64,000 nt of DNA, taken from Aquabacterium sp. A3. Lineage in GTDB: Bacteria; Pseudomonadota; Gammaproteobacteria; Burkholderiales; Burkholderiaceae_C. The stretch is taken from NCBI RefSeq assembly GCF_038069945.1, contig NZ_JBBPEV010000001.1:1984001-2048000 (forward strand). Reading direction: 5' to 3'. The notes below the pieces were generated by a model. The model was given only the letters and a program-made list of their open reading frames with translations, was not told where the DNA came from and did no database searches. Shown piece by piece: positions 35,836 to 43,736 of the stretch. A program made the position numbers and the translations under genes. How positions within the stretch are numbered: the first letter of the stretch is position 1; the number at the start of each line of letters is the position of its first letter.

Positions 35836-36891
35836 TCAGCCCTTGAGCGCGTGCTGGTCGGCCAGGGCCCAGTGCACCAGGGCGGTCTCGCCGCGCTGCC
35901 AGGGCTGATCGGCCCAGGCGGCCTCGCTGAGCATCACGGTGAGCTCCAGCGCCGACGCGCCCTCACCGGCGATCAGGAACACCAGCACATGCGTGCCCTG
36001 GTACTCGATGGCCTCGATCACGGCGCTCAGGCCGGGCGAGCCGTCTGCGCAGGCCGTGCGGCTCAGGCGGGTCTTGTCGGTGCGCACGGCCACAGGGCCT
36101 TGCGGCGTGGGCAAGACGTTGTGCCCACCAATGAAGCGCGCCACGAACTCGGTGAGCGGGCGATTGAACACCTCGCTGGGCGGGCCGCTTTGCTCGATGC
36201 GGCCGGCGTTCATGACCACCACCTGGTCGGCCAGGGCCATGGCCTCTTCCTGCGAGTGGGTGACGTGGACGAAGGTCATGTCCAGGGTCGTCTGCCAGCC
36301 CTTGAGCTCGGTGCGCATGCGCGCCCGCAAGAAGGGGTCGAGCGCCGACAAGGGCTCGTCCAGCAGCAGCACGCGGGGCTCGGTGATCAGGGCCCGCGCC
36401 AAGGCCACGCGCTGTTGCTGCCCCCCCGACATCTCGGCGGGCTTGCGTGCCGCCAGGTGCGACAGCGACACGCGCTCCAGCAACTCGGCGGCCTTGGCCT
36501 GGCGCTCTTCGCGCGACACGCCGCGCATCTTCAGGCTGAAGGCCACGTTGTCCAGCGCGCTGAGGTGCGGAAACAGCGCATAGCTCTGGAACATCATGGC
36601 CGTGCCGCGCGCCGAGGCCGGCAAGTGGGTGATGTTGCGGCCACCCAGCACGATGTCGCCTTCGCTGACGGATTCGTGGCCTGCGATCATGCGCAGCGTG
36701 GTGCTCTTGCCGCAGCCCGAGGGGCCCAGCAGGCAGCAATAGTGGCCTGCCTGCACCTGCAGGTCGATGGCGTTGACGGCCACGGGCGCCTGCGGACCGT
36801 CGCCATAGCGCTTGACGAGCTGGTTGAGCAGCAGGTCGGCCTGCGCGGCCATGGTGGCCACCCGCTGGGACCGCAAAGACATGAGGGACAT
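35836..36891 (-). CDS. ABC transporter ATP-binding protein, PotA-like
   Basis: A 351-residue ATPase, first gene of the uptake operon. Walker A is GPSGCGKST, the Q-loop is in MMFQSYALFPH, the signature is MSGGQQQRVALARAL (M for the usual L), Walker B is VLLLDEPLSALD and the H-loop is THSQEEA. The C-terminal 90 residues are a TOBE-type domain. ATG 36891 has GGAG 6 bases upstream, and a sigma-54 promoter match lies about 50 bases above it. It powers the two permeases encoded further down the operon. Confidence 0.95.
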   Translation of the reverse strand: MSLMSLRSQRVATMAAQADLLLNQLVKRYGDGPQAPVAVNAIDLQVQAGHYCCLLGPSGCGKSTTLRMIAGHESVSEGDIVLGGRNITHLPASARGTAMMFQSYALFPHLSALDNVAFSLKMRGVSREERQAKAAELLERVSLSHLAARKPAEMSGGQQQRVALARALITEPRVLLLDEPLSALDPFLRARMRTELKGWQTTLDMTFVHVTHSQEEAMALADQVVVMNAGRIEQSGPPSEVFNRPLTEFVARFIGGHNVLPTPQGPVAVRTDKTRLSRTACADGSPGLSAVIEAIEYQGTHVLVFLIAGEGASALELTVMLSEAAWADQPWQRGETALVHWALADQHALKG

Positions 36892-36937
36892 GGCGAACTC
36901 CGTGACGCCGACCTCCCGTCGGCACGGGTTCTACAGC

Positions 36938-36952
36938 GCAAACGGCGTGCCA
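36938..36952 (-). promoter_or_regulatory. Sigma-54 (-24/-12) promoter of the ABC/porin operon
   Basis: Read on the minus strand the sequence is CTGGCACGCCGTTTGCG (core TGGCACGCCGTTTGC), matching YTGGCACGN4TTGCW at all but the last position. The GG and GC elements have the required 10-base spacing. Transcription would start near 36926, about 35 bases before ATG 36891. Sigma-54 control would fit a nitrogen-source transporter and predicts activator sites upstream. Confidence 0.7.
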
Positions 36953-36969
36953 GGCCTTTGGGACGCAAA

Positions 36970-37011
36970 AAAGGCGCAAAACACGGCAGATGGGGCCGGT
37001 TTTGCGCCTTT
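36970..37011 (-). terminator. Long-stem intrinsic terminator between yceI and the ABC operon
   Basis: A perfect 13-bp inverted repeat (AAAGGCGCAAAAC with GTTTTGCGCCTTT) plus a further CGGC/GCCG stem inside the loop. On the minus strand the stem runs into six T. It sits 100 bases after the end of yceI (37112) and upstream of the sigma-54 promoter, so it probably ends the yceI transcript and insulates the next operon. Confidence 0.7.
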
Positions 37012-37040
37012 GCAGGGCGTCATCCCTGGGCGCATGCACC

Positions 37041-37093
37041 AGATTGCATACAATCTCACATCAAGATTGCATACAAAAAGTGCATGCACTTTT
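37041..37093. promoter_or_regulatory. Repeat cluster: two AGATTGCATACAA copies and an 18-bp palindrome
   Basis: AGATTGCATACAA occurs at 37041-37053 and 37064-37076, 23 bases apart (about two helical turns). A perfect palindrome AAAAGTGCATGCACTTTT follows at 37076-37093. TGCAT is common to all three. The cluster lies about 115-170 bases upstream of the predicted sigma-54 start, the usual range for enhancer sites, and the first two also resemble FCD-GntR operators (TTGTATGCAA). Confidence 0.55.
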
Positions 37094-37111
37094 GCGGGCG
37101 GGTTCAGTGGG

Positions 37112-37687
37112 TCACTGGCGCACGGCCTCGACCTGGATGTCCAGCTTGATGTTGTCGGGGATCATGGGCAGGCCATAGCTCATGCCAAAGTCGCTGCGCT
37201 TGATGGTGGTCTCGAAATCGCCACCGCACACCTGGCGCTTCAGTCGGGGGTGGTCATAGCAGCCATAGTGCTCGGCGTCCAGCGTCACGGGCACGGTCTT
37301 GCCCAGCATGGTCAGGGTGCCCTCCACCTCGTCGATCTTGTCGCCCTCGAACTTGATCTTGGTGCTCTTGAACGTGGCGGTGGGGAATTCCTCGGCGTTG
37401 AAGAAATCCTTGCTCTTCAAGTGACCGTCGAACGAGCCGGTGCCCGTGTTGATCGAGGCCATGTCGATGCTGATCTCGATCTGGCCCGTCTTGGCCACCG
37501 GGTCGATCACGATGCTGCCGCTCTTTTTGTCGAAGCGGCCGCGGTTGGTGGAGGTGCCGAAGTGCTTGGCCTCGAAGGTGACGAAGGTGTGGGTCGGGTC
37601 GAGCGTGAAGGTGACGGGCTCGGCCTGCACGGCGGTGACGGACAGCAGGGTGGCGGCCGCGGCGGCCAGGGCAACACGGATGGTCAT
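37112..37687 (-). CDS. YceI-family periplasmic protein (first copy)
   Basis: A 191-residue exported protein. ATG 37687 gives the signal peptide RVALAAAAATLLSVTAVQA and has AAGGAAG upstream. The mature domain is the YceI lipocalin-like barrel (FTLDPTHTFVTFEAKHFGTS, then FPTATFKSTKI and LTMLGKTVPVTLDAEHYG). YceI proteins bind long isoprenoid chains such as quinones. It is the third gene of a short operon after cytochrome b561 and a second YceI protein; this partnership is common and suggests a periplasmic role in quinone or stress-related redox chemistry. Confidence 0.92.
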   Translation of the reverse strand: MTIRVALAAAAATLLSVTAVQAEPVTFTLDPTHTFVTFEAKHFGTSTNRGRFDKKSGSIVIDPVAKTGQIEISIDMASINTGTGSFDGHLKSKDFFNAEEFPTATFKSTKIKFEGDKIDEVEGTLTMLGKTVPVTLDAEHYGCYDHPRLKRQVCGGDFETTIKRSDFGMSYGLPMIPDNIKLDIQVEAVRQ

Positions 37688-37758
37688 GGAGGGCTTCCTT
37701 ACGAGGTCAGGGGTTGAACACAAACGAACGAGAGAAACGACACAAGGCAGGTGGGGGC

Positions 37759-38340
37759 TCACAGCGGCGGCATGTTGCGCAGCGCCAGCTTGAAGCGCAC
37801 CTCCACCTCGTCAGCGACGATGCTGGTGTCACGCCAGTCGCCATCGCCCACCTTGAAATCCAGGCGCTTGAGCTTGAACTGGCCGCTGGCCGTGCTCAGG
37901 CCCTGGGCCTGGCTGATCTGCACGGGCACCACCACGGGCCGAACCTGGCCCTTGATGTTGAGCTGGCCCGTGGCCTCGAAACGGCCCGGGCCGGTGGCGC
38001 GGATGCCGCTGGACTGGAAGGTGGCCTTGGGGAACTTGGCCGCATGGAACCACTCGGGCTTGGGCAGCTCGGCGTCGGCATCGGGGTTCATGCTGGCGCT
38101 GCCCAGCTCGATGTCGATGGCCACCTGGCTGCGCTCGGGCGCCTTGGGGTCGAACTGGCTGCGCACGGCAAAGCGCTGGAAGCGGCCCTGGATGGGCACG
38201 CCCAGCTGCTTGGCCACAAAAACCACCTCGCTGGACGCAGGCACCAGGGTCTGGGTGGGCACGGTCTGGGCCCGGGCGGGGGCGGCCGACAACGCCAGCC
38301 CCAGACACACAGCGGCAGACAAAGAAGACGTGACATGCAT
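37759..38340 (-). CDS. YceI-family periplasmic protein (second copy)
   Basis: A 193-residue exported protein with signal peptide (SLSAAVCLGLALSAAPARAQ). The mature part is a diverged YceI domain: SEVVFVAKQLGVPIQGRFQR, then FPKATFQSSGIRATGPGRF and LNIKGQVRPVVVPVQI. It shares the barrel pattern of the adjacent YceI protein but is clearly different in sequence. It lies 28 bases after the cytochrome b561 gene and 71 bases before the other yceI, so the three are probably one transcript. Confidence 0.9.
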   Translation of the reverse strand: MHVTSSLSAAVCLGLALSAAPARAQTVPTQTLVPASSEVVFVAKQLGVPIQGRFQRFAVRSQFDPKAPERSQVAIDIELGSASMNPDADAELPKPEWFHAAKFPKATFQSSGIRATGPGRFEATGQLNIKGQVRPVVVPVQISQAQGLSTASGQFKLKRLDFKVGDGDWRDTSIVADEVEVRFKLALRNMPPL

Positions 38341-38368
38341 GACAACGGTCCTTCAGGGTTTCAGAGGG

Positions 38369-38932
38369 TCAGCGCCCGGGGCGCATGCGGGCCAGCAGGC
38401 CATCGCGGTCGATGAACTGGTGCTTGAGGGCGGCGGCCACGTGCAAGGCGATCAAGGCGGTGAGCGTCCAGGCGCTCAGACTGTGCAGACCCTGCAAGGC
38501 CTTGCCAAGTTCCTGGTCCACCCCCACCCAGTCGGGCAGCGGCAGCACACCGAACCACACGATGGGAAAGCCCTTGGCCGAACTGGCGGCCCAGCCCAGC
38601 AGGGGCACCACAAAAAACAGCACGTACATCAGGGCGTGGGTGCCATGGTGCGCCAGGCGCTGCCAGGGCGGCATGCCCGCCTCCACGGCGGCGGGCAAGG
38701 CCGGCGGACGGTGCGTCAGGCGCCACACCAGGCGCAGCACACTGAGGGCCAGGATGGTGATGCCCGCCCACTTGTGCCAGTTGATCAGCTTGAGCTTGGC
38801 CGGCGAAAACGGCTGCCCCTCCAGGTACCAACCCACGCCGATGGCCCCCAAAATGGCCACGGCCAGCACCCAGTGCAAGGCCATGGCCGTCAGGGTGTAG
38901 CGCGAGTCTGGGGGGGTTTGACCTTGTTTCAT
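38369..38932 (-). CDS. Cytochrome b561-type membrane protein
   Basis: A 187-residue inner-membrane dihaem b-type cytochrome. ATG 38932 has AAGGA upstream; the frame runs 29 codons higher with no start signal. Four transmembrane helices are visible (ALHWVLAVAILGAIGVGWYL, ITILALSVLRLVWRL, ALMYVLFFVVPLLGWAA, LTALIALHVAAALKH), each pair carrying His residues suited to haem ligation. It probably oxidises or reduces quinone in partnership with the two YceI proteins encoded downstream. It diverges from a diguanylate cyclase gene across a 157-base AT-rich promoter region. Confidence 0.93.
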   Translation of the reverse strand: MKQGQTPPDSRYTLTAMALHWVLAVAILGAIGVGWYLEGQPFSPAKLKLINWHKWAGITILALSVLRLVWRLTHRPPALPAAVEAGMPPWQRLAHHGTHALMYVLFFVVPLLGWAASSAKGFPIVWFGVLPLPDWVGVDQELGKALQGLHSLSAWTLTALIALHVAAALKHQFIDRDGLLARMRPGR

Positions 38933-39089
38933 CGCGGATGTCCTTCCTGGGTTCACGTCATCATGCGCTAGCGTAGCGTTCACAAGATGAAAAGGATTGC
39001 ACGCGCTTGACGCCATCATTCAATTAATTTGAGTGCTCAAGGATGGCCGCCAAGCACCGATACACCGTCGTAGCCTTTGTTCACGCCCC

Positions 39090-40262
39090 ATGTCTGCGAA
39101 ACCCTCGTCCCGACTGGCCGATCTGCTCTTGAGCCGCGATCCCCGACAGCGACTGCGCATCACGCGCTCGCTGATGGCGGCCAATGTGTTCCTGGCCTGC
39201 TGCGCGCTGCAGTTCTACGCGGCGTGGATCGGTTTCATGGACTACCGTGACGTGTACCGGCTCAGCGGCGTCATCGTGCTCAACTGCCTGGCCTGGTACG
39301 GTGTGCTGCGCTCGGGCCACAACCTGCGCTACCGGGATCCGGCGATGACGCTGCCGCAGATCCTGTCGGCCATCACCATCATCGTGGGGGCCTATGCGGT
39401 GACCGGGCCGGTGCATGGCTCCACCTTGATGCTGCTGGCCCTGGTGCTGGTGTTCGGCATCTTCAACATGAAACCCCGGGGCGCCCGCATCGCGGGGGGC
39501 TACACCGTGGTCTTGATGGGCGTGGTGATCGCCTACAAAACCCAGTCCGACCCGGTGCACTACCCCTGGAAGCTGGAGATCGCGCACTTCGTGCTGACCG
39601 CGGCCATCGTGCCCACCATTTCGTCGCTGGCGGCCCAGCTCAGCAGCCTGCGCGCCAAACTGCAAAAACAGAAAGACGAGCTGGCCAACGCGCTGACGCG
39701 CATCCAGATCCTGGCCACGCGCGACGAGCTCACCGGGCTGATCAACCGCCGGCACATGATGGAAGTGCTGGGCCAGCACCAAAAGCGCTTGCTGCGCTCG
39801 GGCCACCACAAGTTCTGCCTGGCCCTGGTGGACATCGACCACTTCAAGCGCATCAACGACACCCACGGCCATGGCGTGGGCGACGAGGTGCTGCGCGGCT
39901 TTGCCCAGGTGCTGCAACGCGGCCTGCGCGAAACCGATGTGGTGGCCCGCTGGGGTGGCGAAGAGTTTCTGCTGCTGCTCAATGACACGGCGCCGGAGCT
40001 GGCCAATGTGGGCCTGGAGCGCGCGCGCGCGCTGCTGACCGAGGCGGTGCTGGTGCCGACGCTGCCGCAGCTGAAAGTGACGTTCTCGGCTGGCCTGACC
40101 GCCTACGACGAGGGCGAAGGCCTGGACAGCTGCATCGAGCGCGCCGACAAGGCCCTGTACCGCGCCAAGCGCGAAGGCCGTGACCGCACGGTGATGGACG
40201 TGTCCATGGCGCCCACGGTCGCCCCCACCAGGCTGCAGGGCGCGGCCTCGATCCCGCCGTGA
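39090..40262 (+). CDS. Membrane diguanylate cyclase (GGDEF), first of tandem pair
   Basis: A 390-residue protein. ATG 39090 is preferred to 39033 because it leads directly into the conserved start before the first helix. About five or six transmembrane helices fill residues 25-185, forming a MASE-like sensor. A short coiled coil (LRAKLQKQKDELANAL) links to the GGDEF domain with active site WGGEEF and an upstream inhibitory I-site R-E-T-D. The active and inhibitory residues are intact, so it should make c-di-GMP under product feedback. The stop overlaps the GTG start of a related gene. Confidence 0.93.
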   Translation: MSAKPSSRLADLLLSRDPRQRLRITRSLMAANVFLACCALQFYAAWIGFMDYRDVYRLSGVIVLNCLAWYGVLRSGHNLRYRDPAMTLPQILSAITIIVGAYAVTGPVHGSTLMLLALVLVFGIFNMKPRGARIAGGYTVVLMGVVIAYKTQSDPVHYPWKLEIAHFVLTAAIVPTISSLAAQLSSLRAKLQKQKDELANALTRIQILATRDELTGLINRRHMMEVLGQHQKRLLRSGHHKFCLALVDIDHFKRINDTHGHGVGDEVLRGFAQVLQRGLRETDVVARWGGEEFLLLLNDTAPELANVGLERARALLTEAVLVPTLPQLKVTFSAGLTAYDEGEGLDSCIERADKALYRAKREGRDRTVMDVSMAPTVAPTRLQGAASIPP

Positions 40263-41458
40263 CGGGTGGGGCCGTGCGGATCTGGCAGGCGCTGCTGAAC
40301 CTGGTGCTGGGCCCCGAGCCCAAGGTGCGCACCCGCGTTCAGCTCACGATGATCGCCGTGTACGGCTACAGCGTCAGCGCCCTGCTGCTGGTGTACGCCA
40401 TGCGCATCGGCCTGGTGGCCGAAGGGCCCGGCCAGGTGCTGCTGGCCTACGTGCTGGTCGGCATGCTGGGCTTTTACCTGTTGGTGCGCACGGACTGGTC
40501 CACCCGCCTGGGCAACCCCGGCATGGACCTGCCGCAGTGCCTGTACGCCATCGTGGCCATCCTGTTTGCCTACGTCATCACGGGGCCGGTGCGCTCGTCG
40601 GTGCTGATGCTGATCGCGCTGGTGCTGGTGTTTGGCATGTTCACCCTCACGGCCATGCAGGTGGTGATCATGGGGGTGTTCACGGTGCTCAGCCTGGGCC
40701 TGGTGATGACGGCCATGGTGCTGGCCCACCCCGAGGCATTCGACCCCCGGCTCGAATTCATCAAGTTCGTGCTGACGGCCTGCACCCTGCCGGCGGTGTC
40801 GGCGGTGGCTTTTTACGTGGCGCAGGTGCGGGCCCGCCTGCTGCAGCGCAAGGAAGCCCTGCGCGACGCCCTCAGCCGGCTGGAGCAAGTGGCCATGCGC
40901 GACGAGCTCACCGGCCTGTACAACCGGCGGCACATGCAATCGGTGATGGACCAGCAGGTCTTGCGCCAGCAACGCTGTGGCGAAGGCTTCAGCCTGGCCA
41001 TCATCGACCTGGACCATTTCAAGCAGATCAATGACCGGCTGGGCCACCAGGCGGGTGACGAGGTCTTGAGCACCTTCGCCCGGGTGGCCAGCCAGGTGAT
41101 GCGCCAGACCGACGCCCTGGCCCGCTGGGGCGGCGAAGAGTTTTTGCTGATGTTCACCGCCCCCGACCCCGGCACCCCGGGCGTGGGCGTGGCCCTGGAG
41201 CGCCTGCGCCAGGCCGTGGCCCAGACCACCTGGCCCGAGGGCATCCGGGTGACGTTTTCGGCCGGCGTGACCGACCACCCGACCGACGAAGCCCTGCACG
41301 CCACCCTGGAGCGCGCCGACCGCGCCCTGTACGCGGCCAAACACGCGGGCCGTGACCGCGCCGTGACCTTGCCGGCACAGGGCCCACACCCCGACGCCCC
41401 TGGCAGCTTGTCACACCCGGACACACGCCAGCCACTGGCCGAAAACGGCCAATTGTGA
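40259..41458 (+). CDS. Membrane diguanylate cyclase (GGDEF), second of tandem pair
   Basis: A 399-residue protein with GTG start at 40259 overlapping the stop of the previous gene, so it is coupled. The architecture repeats its neighbour: about six membrane helices, a coiled-coil linker (RKEALRDALSRLEQ) and a GGDEF domain with WGGEEF and the I-site R-Q-T-D. The two proteins are alike enough in layout to be an old tandem duplication but differ in sequence. Both should be active cyclases. The Pro/His-rich last 25 residues are not conserved with the first copy. Confidence 0.92.
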   Translation: MTGGAVRIWQALLNLVLGPEPKVRTRVQLTMIAVYGYSVSALLLVYAMRIGLVAEGPGQVLLAYVLVGMLGFYLLVRTDWSTRLGNPGMDLPQCLYAIVAILFAYVITGPVRSSVLMLIALVLVFGMFTLTAMQVVIMGVFTVLSLGLVMTAMVLAHPEAFDPRLEFIKFVLTACTLPAVSAVAFYVAQVRARLLQRKEALRDALSRLEQVAMRDELTGLYNRRHMQSVMDQQVLRQQRCGEGFSLAIIDLDHFKQINDRLGHQAGDEVLSTFARVASQVMRQTDALARWGGEEFLLMFTAPDPGTPGVGVALERLRQAVAQTTWPEGIRVTFSAGVTDHPTDEALHATLERADRALYAAKHAGRDRAVTLPAQGPHPDAPGSLSHPDTRQPLAENGQL

Positions 41459-41585
41459 GACAGTCGAGGCAAGGCTGGGGCGCGCCACCCCTCGGCTGAA
41501 CAAGGGAGCACGTCCGGCACGCCCACCAGGTGCGGGCCAGACGACAACACGTGGTGTGGCGCACGCGTACAAGAGCCGTATCAGC

Positions 41586-43151
41586 ATGCACAGCCCGTCT
41601 CACGACGCGCCCTACCGGCAGATCTTCGAGCAAGCCGGCTCGGGCATTGCCCGTTTGTCATTGCAAGGGCGTTTTCTGGAAGTCAACCCTCGGCTGGCCG
41701 AGCTGGTGGGGCGCACGCCCGAGCAACTGGTGGGTCTGCACGTGCAAGACCTCACCCACCCGGACGACTGGCCCATCAGCCAGGCGCAGATGGACGCCGC
41801 ACTCAACGGCGACCACGAGCGCTATTCGCTAGAAAAACGCTACCTGACCCACCATGGTCAGACCGTGTGGGTGGCCGTCACCGTCACCCTGTGGCAGGGC
41901 GAAGCCGGCTCGCCTGGCGAGTTCCTGGCCATCGTCGAAGACATCGGCGAGCGCCGACGCATGCAGGAGGCCATGGCCAGCGCACAGGCGGCCGAACGGG
42001 CCAGCCAGGCCAAAACCGAATTCCTCTCGCGCATGAGCCACGAGCTGCGCACTCCGCTCAACGCCATGCTGGGCTTTGCGCAGCTGCTGCGGGTGGACCC
42101 CCAGCAGCCCCTGAGCCCCGCCCAACGCCAGAAGGTGGACCACATCGAAAAAGCCGGCGCCCACCTGCTGGCCATGCTGACCGACGTGCTCGACCTGTCG
42201 CGCATCGAAGCCGGCAGCCTGCCCATGCAGATGCGCGCCCTGCCAGTGCAGCAGGTGCTGGACGACGCCGCCGCCCTGGTGGGCCACCAGGCGCAAGAGG
42301 CCCAGCTGGGCCTGCGCATCACCCCGGCCGACCCCTCGTGGCAGGTGATGGGCGACCACGTGCGCCTGCGCCAGGTGCTGGTCAACCTGTTGAGCAACGC
42401 CATCAAGTACAACCGGCCCGGTGGCTGGGTGCAGCTCGAAGCCCAGCCCCTGGGGTCTGAGCTGGTCATCTCGGTGACGGACACCGGTCGGGGCCTGACG
42501 CCTGCGCAACAGGCCCACCTGTTCGAGCCCTTCAATCGCCTGGGCGCCGAGCGCACGGCGGTGGAAGGCACCGGCATTGGCCTGGTGATCGTCAAGCGCC
42601 TGATCGAGCTGATGCACGGGCGGGTGCAGCTCAGCAGCACGCCGGAGGTGGGCACCTGCTTTCGCGTGATCCTGCCACGGGCCGTCGCGGCACACGACCC
42701 CGCTCAGGAGGCCACGCCCAGCACCCGCTCGGGCTTTGGCCTGCTCGACGAGATCGGCGAACGCACCCTGCGCGTGCTGTACGCCGAGGACAACCCGGTG
42801 AACGTGGAGCTGGTGCGCCAGGTGCTGCGCATGCGCCCCCAATGGACGCTCCTGGTCGCCGTCAACGGCCACCAGGCCATCGAACAGGCGCTGCAAGAAC
42901 CGCCCGACCTGCTCTTGCTGGACATGCACCTGGGCGACATGACGGGCCTGGACGTCTCGGACGCCTTGTGCAGCCACCCCACCACCCAGGACATCCCCCG
43001 CGTGGCCCTCTCGGCCGATGTCATGCCCGACCGGGTGGAGGCCGCCCGGCACCGAGGGTTTGTGGATTACCTGAGCAAGCCCCTGGACGTGGCACGCCTG
43101 CTGAAGCTGCTGGACCGCTGTGCGCGGGGTGAACTGCCCTTGTCGGGCTGA
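41586..43151 (+). CDS. PAS hybrid sensor histidine kinase
   Basis: A 521-residue soluble protein. ATG 41586 is chosen; an in-frame GTG at 41556 would add ten residues. The PAS domain covers about 8-125 (RQIFEQAGSGIARLSLQGRF, then IVEDIGERRRM), HisKA carries His152 (MSHELRTPLNAML), the HATPase follows (NLLSNAIKY, DTGRGLT, GTGIGL) and the receiver domain carries Asp446 (LLLDMHLGDMTG). The PAS motif pattern is of the PAS_3/PAC type with no cofactor signature. It is downstream of the tandem cyclases by 127 bases and convergent with the flavin reductase gene. Confidence 0.93.
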   Translation: MHSPSHDAPYRQIFEQAGSGIARLSLQGRFLEVNPRLAELVGRTPEQLVGLHVQDLTHPDDWPISQAQMDAALNGDHERYSLEKRYLTHHGQTVWVAVTVTLWQGEAGSPGEFLAIVEDIGERRRMQEAMASAQAAERASQAKTEFLSRMSHELRTPLNAMLGFAQLLRVDPQQPLSPAQRQKVDHIEKAGAHLLAMLTDVLDLSRIEAGSLPMQMRALPVQQVLDDAAALVGHQAQEAQLGLRITPADPSWQVMGDHVRLRQVLVNLLSNAIKYNRPGGWVQLEAQPLGSELVISVTDTGRGLTPAQQAHLFEPFNRLGAERTAVEGTGIGLVIVKRLIELMHGRVQLSSTPEVGTCFRVILPRAVAAHDPAQEATPSTRSGFGLLDEIGERTLRVLYAEDNPVNVELVRQVLRMRPQWTLLVAVNGHQAIEQALQEPPDLLLLDMHLGDMTGLDVSDALCSHPTTQDIPRVALSADVMPDRVEAARHRGFVDYLSKPLDVARLLKLLDRCARGELPLSG

Positions 43152-43159
43152 TCGGCCCC

Positions 43160-43675
43160 TCAGATGGCCAGGTCGGTGAAAAAACGCCCGCCGTGAAACA
43201 CCAGCGGCGTGGCCCCCACGCGGCGCCGGCAATGCTCGACCCGCCCGACAAAAATGAGGTGATCCCCCTCGTCGTGCTGGCTGCGGTGGGCGCACTCGAA
43301 CACTGCCACCGCCCCCTCGATGACGGGCGCGCCGGTCAGGCCTGGCCGCCAGGGCGTGCCCTCGAAGCGATCGATGCCCTTGCGCGCAAAGCGCTCGGCC
43401 AGCAGGCGCTGATCGGCGGCCAGCACGTTGATGGCGTAGTGCGAAGCGGCCAGGAAGCCAGGCATGGACGTGGACTGGCGCGCCAGGCTCCACAAGACCA
43501 GCGGGGGCGACAAGGACACCGAGTTGAAGGAGTTGGCCGTCAGGCCGATGAGCCGGCCCTCGGGGTCACGCGCCGTGACGATGGTCACCCCGGTGGTGAA
43601 CTGGCCCAGTGCGGCACGGAATTCATCGGGGCTGAAGGGCACATCTGCCGGGCAGGCGTCGGACGAGGTGGTCAT
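43160..43675 (-). CDS. Flavin reductase-like protein (FMN-binding split barrel)
   Basis: A 171-residue protein from ATG 43675; the longer open frame upstream is antisense to the methyltransferase gene and not coding. The sequence follows the HpaC/RutF-like reductase pattern: ALGQFTTGVTIVTARD, GLTANSFNSVSLSPPLVLWS, HYAINVLAADQ and the C-terminal PLVFHGGRFFTD. Such enzymes supply reduced flavin to a partner monooxygenase. No partner is encoded nearby, so the physiological role is open. Confidence 0.92.
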   Translation of the reverse strand: MTTSSDACPADVPFSPDEFRAALGQFTTGVTIVTARDPEGRLIGLTANSFNSVSLSPPLVLWSLARQSTSMPGFLAASHYAINVLAADQRLLAERFARKGIDRFEGTPWRPGLTGAPVIEGAVAVFECAHRSQHDEGDHLIFVGRVEHCRRRVGATPLVFHGGRFFTDLAI

Positions 43676-43736
43676 GGAGCAGGCGGGAATCAAGCGCACA
43701 GTGTAGTGCCGCCACGCGCCAGTGGGGCCAGCAAGG

